Source: CAYVMD01 sp964452465
GTDB taxonomy: Bacteria; Armatimonadota; JACIXR01
NCBI GenBank assembly: GCA_964452465.1
Contig: CAYVMD010000001.1
Coordinates: 1-64,000 of the forward strand
Reading direction: 5' to 3'
DNA: 64,000 nt
In this document: piece by piece, positions 1-8,839 of the stretch
How the letters are laid out: each line of letters begins with the position of its first letter
Position numbering within the stretch: position 1 is the stretch's first letter
Made by a program: the position numbers and the translations under genes
Notes under the pieces: generated by a model
What the model saw: the letters and a program-made list of their open reading frames with translations, nothing else
Told to the model about the DNA's origin: nothing
Databases searched by the model: none

Positions 1-60
1 TTCCCAGTTAAAAAGCGCCTTATCCGTTATTTCACGGCACTCCTGTCTTCTCCACGCCAT
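1..60 (-). CDS. Partial gene running off the left edge
   Basis: An open frame of 20 codons starts at an ATG (complement of 58-60) and leaves the window without a stop. Its first residues read MAWRRQECREITD. A GGAG-type ribosome site lies about 10 nt upstream, within the complement of roughly 70-80. The opening weakly recalls the start of nitroimidazole-resistance/pyridoxamine-oxidase-like flavoproteins, but 20 residues cannot settle a family. The gene would be transcribed leftwards, divergent from the non-coding stretch that follows. Confidence 0.45.
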   Translation of the reverse strand, partial: MAWRRQECREITDKALFNWE

Positions 61-415
61 CCTCTTTTCCACTCCTGCACATTCTCACTTCTATTATAAA
101 CACTACTCAAAAACCTGTCAATACTTTGCGCTTTGCAACTACTTCCAAACTTATATCGTTATAATGATAACATACCCCAACTCCTTTGTCAACAGGTGGT
201 AGGATTCCATAACCTATTGGACTCACACTACAGTGCGGATTGCAGCCTCAAATGCCTCCCCTATCGTTTTTTTCTGGAAAAAGCGTTTCAGCCCCACCCC
301 CTCCCTCCCCGTCAACGGGGAGGGAGATTCCACCCTTCCTATCCTCGCTTAAAGTGACACCTTTGTTCTTCTCTCTCTAAAATTTTTCATAAATTAGGGA
401 GAAAAAAAGGGGGTC
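61..415. other. Non-coding stretch with a REP-like palindrome
   Basis: This AT-rich stretch has no convincing gene; the one short open frame lacks coding character. It holds the promoter region of the left-edge gene and a GC-rich palindromic repeat at 291-335. The rest shows nothing I can name. Confidence 0.6.
291..335 (+). repeat. REP-like palindromic repeat, copy 1
   Basis: Perfect arms of 12 bp (301-312 and 315-326) surround a CA centre; the inner arms read CCCTCCCCGT and ACGGGGAGGG. C-rich flanks (GCCCCACCCC on the left, CCACCC on the right) belong to the unit. The complement of 35149-35193 matches the whole 45-nt unit with only a few changes, several of them in the spacer, so this is a dispersed repeat and not a chance hairpin. 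It sits between genes and has no T-run, so it is not a standard terminator. Confidence 0.8.
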
Positions 416-922
416 CTATGAGGTTCCCCCCTCCACCATCTGCGTCCATTTCTTGGCTAATTCGTCCCTGCGAGGCTTATAAACGGTCTCGTAAAAATAC
501 CTTTGTGAGAGGAGCACTCCTTTATCATAGCTCTTGCAAATCTCCACCGCCTCTTCCCAAGCTTTGGGGAAGATGTCCTTGAACCTCGAGGCTACCTGCT
601 TTTGAAAAGCCTCCTCCGTCTGGATCTCCCTTCCTATGGTGAACAACCTCTTCCCGTCTATCTCCACGCTATACGCCATCTCATCCCCCAAATGATAGAC
701 GCCGAAGCCCTTTCGCAACTTCTCTATCTCCTCTGCCCTTCTTTGGGGGAATAGTTCCTCCAAGCGGGGAGGAGGCAGAGCCTTTTTAAACCCCTTTTTC
801 GCTGCTGCATAGAATATGGCTCGATTTAGCCCCCAACTATACGCTGACTCTCGAGGCAATCCCAGCACATACGCCCTCGCTGCTTGTAGGAGTGCCATCA
901 CTTGGAACCTTCCCACTGCCAT
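416..922 (-). CDS. Hypothetical protein, 168 aa
   Basis: I do not recognise this family. The start is secure: a near-perfect AAGGAGGTGGA site lies 5 nt before the ATG. The N-terminal 50 residues are Ala-rich and helical (AARAY, AIFYAAAKKGFKK). The middle has a beta-type stretch around AYSVEIDGKRLFTIGREIQ, and the end is charged and helical. No signal peptide or clear membrane segment is visible. It lies 13 nt downstream of asd on the same strand and is probably co-transcribed with asd and dapB, but nothing in the sequence ties it to lysine synthesis. Confidence 0.75.
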   Translation of the reverse strand: MAVGRFQVMALLQAARAYVLGLPRESAYSWGLNRAIFYAAAKKGFKKALPPPRLEELFPQRRAEEIEKLRKGFGVYHLGDEMAYSVEIDGKRLFTIGREIQTEEAFQKQVASRFKDIFPKAWEEAVEICKSYDKGVLLSQRYFYETVYKPRRDELAKKWTQMVEGGTS

Positions 923-935
923 AAATCCACCTCCT

Positions 936-1955
936 TTATTTTATCAACCCCCTCCTGTGCATCTCCTCCGCTATCTGGACCGCGTTTAGGGCGGCACCTT
1001 TCCTCAGATTATCCGCCACTATCCAAAGGTGGAGCCCCTTCTCGTTGTAAGGATCCTCCCTTATCCTACCCACGAAGACCTCGTCCTTACCCGAGGCATC
1101 TATGGGCATCGGATAAGTCCTCCCTCCCTTGCCATCGGGCTCGTCTACCACCCTCACCCCGGGCGCATTTCTCAATATCTCCCTTGCCTCCTCGGCGGTT
1201 ATCTTCTCCTCCGTTTCTATGTAGACCGCCTCGCTATGGGCATTGAAGACGGGAACCCTCACACAGGTGGCGGTTATCTTTATCTCCTCATCGTGGAGGA
1301 TCTTGTGGGTTTCGTGCACCATCTTCATCTCTTCCGTCGTGTAGCCGTATTCATTGAAGCTCCCGATTTGAGGGATGAGGTTGAAGGCGATGCGGTGAGG
1401 ATAAGCATAGGTCATCTTAACCTCCTCACCATGAACGAGTTGGAGGATGGATTGCTGACGCAGTTCCACGATGGCATCCCTTCCCGTTCCCGAAACCGCC
1501 TGGTAGGTGGCAGCGAATATCCTCCTTATGCGTGATCTATCGTGGAGAGGTTTCAAGGCGACGACCATCTGGATGGTGGAACAATTGGGATTGGCTACCA
1601 ATCCTTTATGCCAATCTAGATCCTCGGGGTTCACCTCCGGGACCACCAAGGGGATATCCTTATCCAGCCTAAATGTTGCGGAATTATCTATAACTATCGC
1701 CCCCCTCTTTACCGCCTCCCAGGCGAAGAGCTCGCTTGCCCTTTCCGTCCCCGCGAAGAAGGCTATGTCCACTCCTTCGAATTCCTCCGGCTTCGTTTCC
1801 CTCACCAGGAACTTCCTTCCCTCTACCTCGATGGAGCGGGCGGTGCGTGCCAACACCTTTATATCCTTTATGGGCAGGGAGCATTCGTTGAGGATGCGGA
1901 GGAATTCCTCGCCTACCGCTCCTACGCCGACAACTGCTACGGTGTAGCCTCCCAT
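936..1955 (-). CDS. asd: Aspartate-semialdehyde dehydrogenase
   Basis: Catalyses the NADPH-dependent reduction of aspartyl phosphate to aspartate semialdehyde, the branch point to lysine/diaminopimelate, threonine and methionine. The 339 residues match the family length. The N-terminal Rossmann motif is VGVGAVGEEFL (about 8-19), the active-site cysteine is in NPNCSTIQM (C125), and HRIAFNLIPQIG carries typical substrate-site residues. An AGGAGGTGATC ribosome site precedes the ATG by 5 nt. It is the middle gene of a minus-strand run dapB-asd-168 aa protein, placing two consecutive steps of the diaminopimelate pathway side by side. Confidence 0.96.
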   Translation of the reverse strand: MGGYTVAVVGVGAVGEEFLRILNECSLPIKDIKVLARTARSIEVEGRKFLVRETKPEEFEGVDIAFFAGTERASELFAWEAVKRGAIVIDNSATFRLDKDIPLVVPEVNPEDLDWHKGLVANPNCSTIQMVVALKPLHDRSRIRRIFAATYQAVSGTGRDAIVELRQQSILQLVHGEEVKMTYAYPHRIAFNLIPQIGSFNEYGYTTEEMKMVHETHKILHDEEIKITATCVRVPVFNAHSEAVYIETEEKITAEEAREILRNAPGVRVVDEPDGKGGRTYPMPIDASGKDEVFVGRIREDPYNEKGLHLWIVADNLRKGAALNAVQIAEEMHRRGLIK

Positions 1956-1983
1956 TGTTAGATCACCTCCTGGAGCCTTCTTT

Positions 1984-2754
1984 TCATAATCCTAATAAGT
2001 TCTCCAGTCCAACGATTACCTCCTTAAGACCGACCGCTTCCCTTATCGCCTTGAGCACCCCTGGCATATAGCATTCCCGTGAGAAGGAATCGTGCCTTAT
2101 GATCAAGGTTTCCCCTAATCCTCCGAATATCACCTCTTGATGAGCTACCAGCCCGGGCAACCTCACGCTGTGGATCCTCACGCCGTGCACGCACTCGCCT
2201 CTGGAAGGGGGTTCCTCCTTCAGCTCTTCCGCCCTCCCTATGAGGAGGGCGGTCCTGATGGCGGTGCCGGAGGGAGCATCCAGTTTCTTCTCGTGGTGCA
2301 TCTCTATTATCTCCACATTGGGGAAGTATTTCGATGCTAATTTCGCCATGTGCATCATGAGGTTAGCGCCGAGGGAGAAGTTGGGGGCGATGAAGGCACC
2401 CACCCCCCACTTCTTCGCCCATCCCTTTATTTCCTCTATATCCTCCTCTTTGAGCCCGGTGGTGCCTACAACGGGCACTACTTTCTTCTCCATAGCCTTA
2501 CGGATGTTCTCCTTAACAGTGGCAGGGGTGGTGAAATCCACCATTATGTCGGGAGAGGTGCGTTCCAAGGCAAGGGAGAGGTCCTCCTCGATCAGGATGC
2601 CTAAAGCTCCTACCCCCGCTAATTCCCCTGCGTCTTTCCCCACTTCCCTCACATCCACCGCTCCCACCAAGGAGAGGTCCTCTTCCTTGCTGATCGCCTT
2701 GACGACCTCTCTTCCCATTCTTCCTGCTGCGCCGCAAACCAAAACCTTTATCAT
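1984..2754 (-). CDS. dapB: 4-hydroxy-tetrahydrodipicolinate reductase
   Basis: Reduces the product of DapA with NAD(P)H on the way to diaminopimelate and lysine. The N-terminal dinucleotide fold starts VLVCGAAGRMGREV. The catalytic signature EMHHEKKLDAPSGTA (about 151-165) is complete, including the His pair and Lys. At 256 residues it is normal for the family. I chose the ATG at 2754 because GGAG lies 8 nt before it; a TTG two codons upstream also reads in frame but sits too close to that site. Upstream, at about 2770-2810, an AT-rich stretch probably holds the promoter for dapB-asd. Confidence 0.95.
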   Translation of the reverse strand: MIKVLVCGAAGRMGREVVKAISKEEDLSLVGAVDVREVGKDAGELAGVGALGILIEEDLSLALERTSPDIMVDFTTPATVKENIRKAMEKKVVPVVGTTGLKEEDIEEIKGWAKKWGVGAFIAPNFSLGANLMMHMAKLASKYFPNVEIIEMHHEKKLDAPSGTAIRTALLIGRAEELKEEPPSRGECVHGVRIHSVRLPGLVAHQEVIFGGLGETLIIRHDSFSRECYMPGVLKAIREAVGLKEVIVGLENLLGL

Positions 2755-2832
2755 CTCCAAATCTCCTTTCTCTTGTCTAATTGTTAGATAAATTTTATTC
2801 TAACAGGAAAGACTTGGAAAGGAGGGATAAGG

Positions 2833-4500
2833 ATGCGTCTTCTCGTGGTTTTGGCGCTTTGCCTTGGACTGATAGGAGGTAACGCTATGGTCATCAATGT
2901 GAAGGATTATGGGGCGGTCGGGGATGGGGTGACCGATGACACCCAAGCCTTCCAAAAGGCACTGGATGCCTGCGGGGAGGCGGGTGGAGGAATAGTCTTC
3001 GCTCCTCGAGGGAACTACCTTATCAAGGGGCACCTTTCCATCCCCCCTTACACCACCCTGGAAGGGGTTTGGACCGCTCCCAGCACCTGGTCCCAGTACA
3101 AAGGGACGACGCTTTTAGCGGTGGAGAACGAGGGAAACGAGAATGGCGCCCCATTCATCACCCTCCACACATCCTCCACGCTGAAGGGCGTCACCATCTT
3201 CTACCCCAACCAGAGGGCGGATTCCATCCGCCCCTATCCTTGGACCATCCAGGGGCGAGGGGACAATTGCTCCATAGTGGATGTCCTAATTGTCAACCCC
3301 TACAAGGCAGTGGATTTCGGCACTCATCCCTGCGGGCGCCATTATATAAGGGGGCTCTACGCCCAGCCCCTTCGCATAGGGTTGTATATAGACCAATGCT
3401 ATGATATAGGAAGGGTGGAGAATGTCCACTTCTGGCCCTTCTGGCAATGGGATGAGAAGAGCGGGATAAGGGATTACCTTTGGGAGAATGGGGTGGCATT
3501 CATCATAGGGAGGACGGATTGGGAATATGTGTTCAACACCTTCTCCTTTGGCTACAAGATCGGCTACCAGTTCATCAGGACACGGAACGGCGTTGCTAAC
3601 GGTAACTTCTTGGGGATAGGGGCGGATGCAACCGAGATCGCCTTGCTCGTGGAGGATTGTGCTTCCTATGGGCTCCTCATAACCAACGGGGAGTTCGTCT
3701 CCTTCGCCGGGAAGAACCCCATAGAGGTGGTGGTTAAGCCAACCAACACGGGAAACATCCTGCTCCAAAATTGTGCCTTTTGGGGTCCCTCCGATCAGAT
3801 AGCCAGGATAGAGGGAAGGGGAACGGTAACCTTCCAGAATTGCAATTTCGATTTTTGGGATAGGAATAGGCAGAGGCTCTATGCCATAGAGGCATTGGAG
3901 GGGGATGTTGTAATCAACGGATGCCTGTTCAACAGGGATGCGCCCCAGGTTTATCTGGGGGAAAAGGTGCGTTCGGCGGTCATCACCAGCAATCGCTTCC
4001 TTGGATTCGAGAGGATAACCAACAAGTCGAAGGGCGATGTTCAGATCGGCTTGAACTCCGCTACCCGAAGGATGAAGGAAGAGGAGGGAGCCATAGTCAT
4101 AGATAACTCCTTCCCTGCCCCCTACTTTCAAACGATAGGGGAATGGCAGAGGGGGAAGGCGGGAGGAGATTATGGTGAGGATAGCCTTTGGGCGAAGAAG
4201 GGCAAGGGGGAATGCAGGGCGATCTGGCGGGCGGACATTCCAAAGGAGGGCTATTACGAGGTCTACATCTGGTTTGGGGAGGATCCCAATAAGGACCATG
4301 CCTCGGATGTAATCGTCTCCATCCACCACAAGGGTGGGGTGACGAGGAAGAGGTTAGACATGACCAAGGACTTCTCACGCTGGCACCTCCTGGGCGAGTT
4401 TTACTTCCAAGTGGGGAAGCCCGCTTCGGTGGAAATAAGCAACCGGGCTAACGGAAATGTGCTCGCCGATGCGGTAAAATTCGTGCCCAAAAAGAAATAA
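2833..4500 (+). CDS. Secreted right-handed beta-helix (pectate-lyase-3-like) protein
   Basis: A 555-residue exported protein. A signal peptide covers roughly residues 1-19, followed by the strongly typical NVKDYGAVGDGVTDDTQAF opening of the Pectate_lyase_3/GH28-like beta-helix family. The central 350 residues have repeated strand turns (for example VVINGCLF, ITNGEFVSF, ILLQNCAFWG). From about residue 430 the protein changes to a golvesin-like/CBM-type sandwich (KAGGDYGEDSLW to ADAVKFVP), which usually binds polysaccharide. The family acts on or binds pectin-like and other glycans, so the substrate is open. It converges on the CPBP protease gene with 2 bp between them. Confidence 0.85.
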   Translation: MRLLVVLALCLGLIGGNAMVINVKDYGAVGDGVTDDTQAFQKALDACGEAGGGIVFAPRGNYLIKGHLSIPPYTTLEGVWTAPSTWSQYKGTTLLAVENEGNENGAPFITLHTSSTLKGVTIFYPNQRADSIRPYPWTIQGRGDNCSIVDVLIVNPYKAVDFGTHPCGRHYIRGLYAQPLRIGLYIDQCYDIGRVENVHFWPFWQWDEKSGIRDYLWENGVAFIIGRTDWEYVFNTFSFGYKIGYQFIRTRNGVANGNFLGIGADATEIALLVEDCASYGLLITNGEFVSFAGKNPIEVVVKPTNTGNILLQNCAFWGPSDQIARIEGRGTVTFQNCNFDFWDRNRQRLYAIEALEGDVVINGCLFNRDAPQVYLGEKVRSAVITSNRFLGFERITNKSKGDVQIGLNSATRRMKEEEGAIVIDNSFPAPYFQTIGEWQRGKAGGDYGEDSLWAKKGKGECRAIWRADIPKEGYYEVYIWFGEDPNKDHASDVIVSIHHKGGVTRKRLDMTKDFSRWHLLGEFYFQVGKPASVEISNRANGNVLADAVKFVPKKK

Positions 4501-4502
4501 CC

Positions 4503-5822
4503 TTAGGCGAAAAGAAGGCTCAGAAGGAGGAGGGTCCCTCCGTTCCAAAGGGCGTGGGTGAGGAAGGAGGGGAGAAGGGAACGGGTCCTCTCATAGAGGT
4601 AGGTGAGGACGAGCCCCAAAACCGTTACGGGTAGGAGGAGGAAGGGGCTCATGTGGATGGCGCCGAAGAGGAAGGCGGAAAGGATAAGCGCTAACCTTTC
4701 ACCCAACTCCTGGCGTAGCGAGGAGTAGACGAGACCGCGGAAGAACAACTCCTCGAAGAAGGGGGCAAAGAACACTATGAGCAAAAGGAGGAGGAAGCGG
4801 TAAAAAGGGGGAGAGGAAAGGAAGAGGAACTGGAGTTCCTGTTGTTTCGCCGGAGAGTAGCCTTCCCTTGAACCTCCTATAAAATAGTAAGCGAAGAGGG
4901 CAGAGGCGAGGACCAGGGGGAAAGCGGTGAGCCATCCTCCCACTCCCCATCCCAATAATTTCCAATTCCTCATTCTTAAGCCGATATCTCTTAGGGAAAG
5001 ACGAGAGGAGGAAAGCTTCCACCAAAGCAGAAGCAGGGCAACGCCCCCGCCCACCAATTCTCCCAAAAGGAGGAAGGGGGGAAGATTGGAGCGGGGGATG
5101 CCCGAGAGGGCGGAGATACCTTGAATAAGGCTCATAACGAGGAGGAAAGCAAAAGTCAAGAGGAGGGACCAGCCCCAACCGATGGAGAGGATCTCCTCCC
5201 CGGGAGGAGAAAGGTGTCTGCGAAGGAGGGGGTAAAGGAGAAGGAGCCCCAGCCCCATTAAGAAGACAAAGGCTATGAAGAAAAGGGCTAAGAGGAGCTT
5301 CAGCCTCATTAGATCCGTTGCCCTTCGGAGCTCCTCTTCTTGCCTGAGCGCTAGGTCGCCCTTGCCGGCCAAGCGATAGGCTCGCGAGAGGGGCTTATAT
5401 CTGAACCAACCCGAGAGCCTCGTTTGCAGTTGTTCCTCCAGGAGGGGCAGGGAACGGGCGTCGATCTTGTTTGAGTAAAGAAGAAGGAGGAGGGAGGGAA
5501 GGGGATCCGAGGGGAGGAGATCCTTAGCCCTCTGGAGGAGGTAAGAGGACTCTTTTATCTTTCCTTCCTCCCCCTGGAGTATTCCAAGCAGGAGGGTTTG
5601 GGAAGGGTCGTTCGGGGAGAGGGGGAAATAGCGCAGAATGGTTTGGGCATCTCCGGAGGCGAGAAGAAGGGAGAGGAAATGGGACATTATCCTCAAGTCC
5701 TCGCTTGCCAGAGTGGGTTGAGCGCGCTTCTCAAGGCTCTTCACCTCGTCCATCTTGCGCCCCAGCCAAAGGAAGAGGCAGGAGATGGCAAGGATGACCG
5801 CGATTATGATTCCTTTTCGCAT
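4503..5822 (-). CDS. CPBP-family intramembrane metalloprotease with N-terminal TPR-like region
   Basis: A 439-residue membrane protein. One N-terminal anchor (about 5-22) is followed by about 150 residues of helical-repeat character (LLASGDAQTILRYFPLSPND and on). About eight hydrophobic segments then end in the CPBP/ABI core, with catalytic signature FFEELFFRGLVYSSL, the His motif GAIHMSP and the late FLTHALWNGG. These are the expected EExxxR, H and HxxxN/D elements of glutamate-type CAAX-processing proteases. Its start overlaps the end of the divIVA-like gene by 19 nt, so it is probably the last gene of that operon. The substrate is unknown. Confidence 0.85.
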   Translation of the reverse strand: MRKGIIIAVILAISCLFLWLGRKMDEVKSLEKRAQPTLASEDLRIMSHFLSLLLASGDAQTILRYFPLSPNDPSQTLLLGILQGEEGKIKESSYLLQRAKDLLPSDPLPSLLLLLYSNKIDARSLPLLEEQLQTRLSGWFRYKPLSRAYRLAGKGDLALRQEEELRRATDLMRLKLLLALFFIAFVFLMGLGLLLLYPLLRRHLSPPGEEILSIGWGWSLLLTFAFLLVMSLIQGISALSGIPRSNLPPFLLLGELVGGGVALLLLWWKLSSSRLSLRDIGLRMRNWKLLGWGVGGWLTAFPLVLASALFAYYFIGGSREGYSPAKQQELQFLFLSSPPFYRFLLLLLIVFFAPFFEELFFRGLVYSSLRQELGERLALILSAFLFGAIHMSPFLLLPVTVLGLVLTYLYERTRSLLPSFLTHALWNGGTLLLLSLLFA

Positions 5823-6262
5823 TCCCCTTCTTGGAGCAATTGGGAGATGGTGTTAAGGATGCCCAGGATTTGCGCCTTGAGGGAGGATTTTTTGAGGTGT
5901 AATTCCTCTATCTCCTTTTGCATCTTTGCCTTTTCCTCATAGGTGGACTTTATGATCTCCTCTGCTTTCAATTCCGCTTCCTTCAAAATCAACTCTGCCC
6001 TTTGGTGGGCGGAAGCGATAGCCTCATCAGCGGTCTTCTGGGCAAGCACTACCGCATTGCGGAGCGTTTCCTCCATGCTCTCGTAGTAGGAGAGCTTCTC
6101 CTTAGCCTTCTCCAGCTCTTCCTTCAGGGTGGCGTTTTCCATGATTATCTCCCCCATGCTCTGGGCTACCTCCTGGAGGAAATCGTCCACCTCCCTTGGG
6201 CTGTATCCCCGTAAGGTTCTCCTGAATTTCTTCTCCAATATATCCACGGGAAGGAGGCTCAT
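5804..6262 (-). CDS. divIVA: DivIVA-domain protein
   Basis: A 152-residue cytoplasmic coiled-coil protein. The N-terminal DivIVA lipid-binding motif is clear (LPVDILEKKFRRTLRGYSPREVDDFL), followed by heptad-rich sequence (about 30-125) to the end. DivIVA proteins gather at curved membrane and at the division site and recruit partners. It overlaps proC by 4 nt and lies one gene from sepF, the usual sepF-proC-divIVA neighbourhood of monoderm-like lineages, Cyanobacteria and Armatimonadota. It is shorter than Bacillus DivIVA, but the diagnostic N-terminus is intact. Confidence 0.9.
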   Translation of the reverse strand: MSLLPVDILEKKFRRTLRGYSPREVDDFLQEVAQSMGEIIMENATLKEELEKAKEKLSYYESMEETLRNAVVLAQKTADEAIASAHQRAELILKEAELKAEEIIKSTYEEKAKMQKEIEELHLKKSSLKAQILGILNTISQLLQEGECEKES

Positions 6263-7041
6263 TTTCCACCCTCCCCCGATAATTCCTTCGCCCTTTCATA
6301 GGCTTTCCTTACCGCCTCCATTAGCGTTCCCCTCATCCCTTTCTCCTCCATCTCCTTTATGCCTGCTATGGTAGTTCCTCCGGGCGAACAGACATCGTCC
6401 TTTAATTCCGAGGGATGGCGTTTCGAGGAGAGTAAGAGGGCGGAGGCTCCCAAGAAGGTTTGGGCTACCGCTTCCAGGGCGACCTCCTTGGGCAGACCTA
6501 TCAGTACTCCTCCATCCGCAAGGGCGTCCATGAGTAGAAAGGCGAAGGCGGGACCGCTGCCGGAAAGGGCGGTGATGGCATCCATCATCCATTCTTCCAC
6601 TTCCCTAACCTTTCCCAAGGTCTCCAGAACATCCCTTACCTCCCTTATCGCCTCCTTGCATCCCGCGAGGGCGATGAATCCCTTCCCTATTCGGCAGGCT
6701 ATGTTGGGCATCGCCCTCACCCAACGGGCGGAAGCCCAGGATTGTAGCCTCGCCAAGGGGAGCCCCGCCGCGATGCTTATCGCGATCTTCCCCTTCAATT
6801 CCTCCTTTATCCCTTCCAGGACTCCCTCCACATCCTTCGGCTTCACCGCCAGGACGATTGCATCTCCTTCCTTCACCGCTTCTGCGTTGCTTTCTGCTAT
6901 CCTTGCTCTTCCTTGGAAGGGGAGGAGCTTTTCTTCGCTTACATCCGCCAAGATGAGGGATTCCTTATCCAATCCTCCGTTAAGGAAGCCCTCCGCCAGG
7001 GCGCTTCCCATCTTTCCTACGCCTAATATGGAGATCCGCAG
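6259..7041 (-). CDS. proC: Pyrroline-5-carboxylate reductase, probable CTG start
   Basis: Catalyses the last step of proline synthesis. The C-terminal signature ALSGSGPAFAFLLMDALADGG and SSKRHPSELKDDVCSPGGTT are diagnostic. The first ATG (7011) would cut the NADPH-binding fold in half. Ten codons upstream the frame reads LRISILGVGKMGSALAEG, the complete beta-strand and GxGxMG loop every ProC needs. No ATG, GTG or TTG is available there, but a CTG at 7039-7041 has an AAGGAG site 9 nt before it that overlaps the sepF stop. I therefore place the start at CTG 7041, giving 260 residues. Confidence 0.9.
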   Translation of the reverse strand: MRISILGVGKMGSALAEGFLNGGLDKESLILADVSEEKLLPFQGRARIAESNAEAVKEGDAIVLAVKPKDVEGVLEGIKEELKGKIAISIAAGLPLARLQSWASARWVRAMPNIACRIGKGFIALAGCKEAIREVRDVLETLGKVREVEEWMMDAITALSGSGPAFAFLLMDALADGGVLIGLPKEVALEAVAQTFLGASALLLSSKRHPSELKDDVCSPGGTTIAGIKEMEEKGMRGTLMEAVRKAYERAKELSGEGGK

Positions 7042-7058
7042 GGCGCTCAGCTCCTTTC

Positions 7059-7436
7059 CTATTCGTAGAGGGTATAGCCGGGAGGAGCGAAGAGGAAGAC
7101 CTTATCCCCTACCTTTTCATAACTCCCTTGGATGCCGAAGGCTACCCCGCTCATGAAATCGACCACCCGCCGGGCGATCTCCTCGCTCGCCTTCTCCAAG
7201 TTCACAACCACGATGAAGCCTTGCCTCAATTTATGTGCGGTTTCTTCCACCTGGTGGTCGAATGAGGCAAGCTCCCTCTTGAAAACCGGCACATCGCGAG
7301 GGGAGATGAACCGCAAAAAGCCTTTCCTCTTAGGTGGTGGCATGAGGGAGGGGTCTTCCTCTTCATATATATCCTCGCCTGTGAAAAGCCTCTTCACCCG
7401 GGCGAAAAAACTCTTCTCCTCGGGAAATTCCTCCAT
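7059..7436 (-). CDS. sepF: Cell division protein SepF
   Basis: SepF tethers FtsZ to the membrane and shapes the division septum. The 125 residues show an N-terminal amphipathic stretch (FFARVKRLFTG), a short acidic linker, and the SepF fold with GFIVVVNLEKASEEIARR and DFMSGVAFGIQGSYEKVGD, the most conserved part of the family, which ends in the usual FLFAPPGY. It lies between the PLP-homeostasis gene and proC, a gene order seen in Firmicutes, Cyanobacteria and relatives. Its stop codon overlaps the ribosome site of proC, so the two are probably translationally coupled. Confidence 0.93.
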   Translation of the reverse strand: MEEFPEEKSFFARVKRLFTGEDIYEEEDPSLMPPPKRKGFLRFISPRDVPVFKRELASFDHQVEETAHKLRQGFIVVVNLEKASEEIARRVVDFMSGVAFGIQGSYEKVGDKVFLFAPPGYTLYE

Positions 7437-7441
7437 TTCGC

Positions 7442-8140
7442 TTACCTCCTTTCCCCGAACAGGGCTGTTCCGATCCTTACCAAATTGGCTCCCTCCTCAA
7501 TGGCTACCTCGTAATCCGAGGACATTCCCATCGAGAGAAGGCGCATTTGAATATTGGGATAATCCCTCTCTAATTCCTTCGCCCTCTCGAAGATCTCCCG
7601 CATCTTGGCAAAATAAGGACGCATCCTCTCCCCTCCGAGGGGAGGTCCCATTGTCATCAACCCCATGACTCGAAGGTTTCCCAGGGGGGCGAGGGAAACG
7701 AGGAAATCCAATACCTCTTCGGGCTTCACGCCGAATTTGCTTTCCTCCTCCCCTATGTTCACCTCCACCAGCACGGGGATTGTTTTCCCTTTTGCCTTAG
7801 CTACCTTATCCAACTCTTGGGCAAGGGAAAAGGAATCCACCGTTTCAATCATGTCGAATATATCCAATGCGCTCTTCACCTTGTTCCTCTGAAGGTGTCC
7901 TATGAAATGCCATTCTATCTGCCCTCGCCAGGGGGCTAACTTATCCAACCTTTGCTTCGCCTCTTGGACATAATTATCCCCTATCAACCTCACTCCTTCC
8001 TCTATCGCTTCGATGACCCTCTCCGTATCCACTCCCTTACAGGCAGCTAAGAGCAAGATATCCTCAGCTCTTCTGCCCGTCTTCTCCGCTCTCTTGGCTA
8101 TCCTTTCCCTAATCTCCTTCAGCCTCGTCCTTAGATTCAT
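7442..8140 (-). CDS. PLP homeostasis protein (YggS/PLPBP family)
   Basis: A 232-residue single-domain alanine-racemase-like TIM barrel that binds pyridoxal phosphate and buffers it; the family has no firm enzymatic role. The Lys that forms the PLP aldimine is in LLAACKGVDTERV, and GDNYVQEAKQRLD, WHFIGHLQRNK and LSMGMSSDYEVAIEEGAN are the family signatures. Its start lies inside phoU (32-nt overlap) and it ends 5 nt before sepF, so it belongs to the same transcript. The yggS-sepF-proC-divIVA order is commonly conserved. Confidence 0.93.
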   Translation of the reverse strand: MNLRTRLKEIRERIAKRAEKTGRRAEDILLLAACKGVDTERVIEAIEEGVRLIGDNYVQEAKQRLDKLAPWRGQIEWHFIGHLQRNKVKSALDIFDMIETVDSFSLAQELDKVAKAKGKTIPVLVEVNIGEEESKFGVKPEEVLDFLVSLAPLGNLRVMGLMTMGPPLGGERMRPYFAKMREIFERAKELERDYPNIQMRLLSMGMSSDYEVAIEEGANLVRIGTALFGERR

Positions 8141-8822
8141 TATCCTCCAGGGTGGAACGATGGCTTGGTGCCAATTGGAGGAGTTGCCCCGTCACCATAT
8201 AATGCACCCTCTCCGCTAAATTAACGATGTGATCGGCGCACCTCTCCAGGTATCTCGCTATGAAAAGAAAGTAAACCGCCTGATAGATCGTGGAGGGATC
8301 CTTTTGCATATAGGTGAGCAGTTCATCGAACAGGGCGGAGTAAAGGTGATCTATCTCGTCGTCTTCCAAGCAGATCTGCTCCGCCAATTTTAGGTCCCTC
8401 TTAACGAAAGCCTCTAACGCTTCCTCCAACATCTTATCCACCATCTCTCCCTCTCGGGCTATGATCTCCAGGGGCTTGAAATATTTCTCCTTGGAGAGCC
8501 GGATGGCCGTCTTCGCTATATCGACCGAGTAATCGCCCACCCTTTCTATGTCCGCTATCGCCTTCAGCACCGTCCCTATGATGCGCAGATCGCTCGCCAT
8601 GGGCTGTTGGAGAGCTATCAATCGCATGCACTTTGTTTCGATGTTGATATCCATGGCATCAGCGACATCGTCATCGGAAACAACCTCTTGCGCCAGCGCT
8701 ACATCCTGGTCAACGAGAGCCTTCATTGCCTTCTGGAGCATGCGGCGCACGAAATTGCCCATCTCCAGAAGGTCCTCCTGCAAATTTTGCAGTTGCATAT
8801 CAAAGGATCTTCTAACTTCCAT
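8109..8822 (-). CDS. phoU: Phosphate transport/signalling accessory protein PhoU
   Basis: A 237-residue all-helical protein with two PhoU repeats (about 1-110 and 115-215). Each carries the acidic metal-binding E/DxxxD pattern (VVSDDDVADAMD and QICLEDDEIDHLY). PhoU links the Pst phosphate importer to the PhoR-type kinase and damps phosphate uptake. It lies 17 nt after pstB on the same strand. The C-terminal tail is acidic and overlaps the next gene. The transporter genes pstS, pstC and pstA do not lie next to this pair. Confidence 0.93.
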   Translation of the reverse strand: MEVRRSFDMQLQNLQEDLLEMGNFVRRMLQKAMKALVDQDVALAQEVVSDDDVADAMDINIETKCMRLIALQQPMASDLRIIGTVLKAIADIERVGDYSVDIAKTAIRLSKEKYFKPLEIIAREGEMVDKMLEEALEAFVKRDLKLAEQICLEDDEIDHLYSALFDELLTYMQKDPSTIYQAVYFLFIARYLERCADHIVNLAERVHYMVTGQLLQLAPSHRSTLEDNESKDEAEGD

Positions 8823-8839
8823 TTAATCCCCTTCCTTCC

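Noticed and set aside
3286..4329. 347-codon open frame on the minus strand across the beta-helix gene
   Set aside because: It is antisense to a gene with a signal peptide and clear family motifs, has no ribosome site and no recognisable domain. Long antisense frames are expected from the codon bias of this genome.
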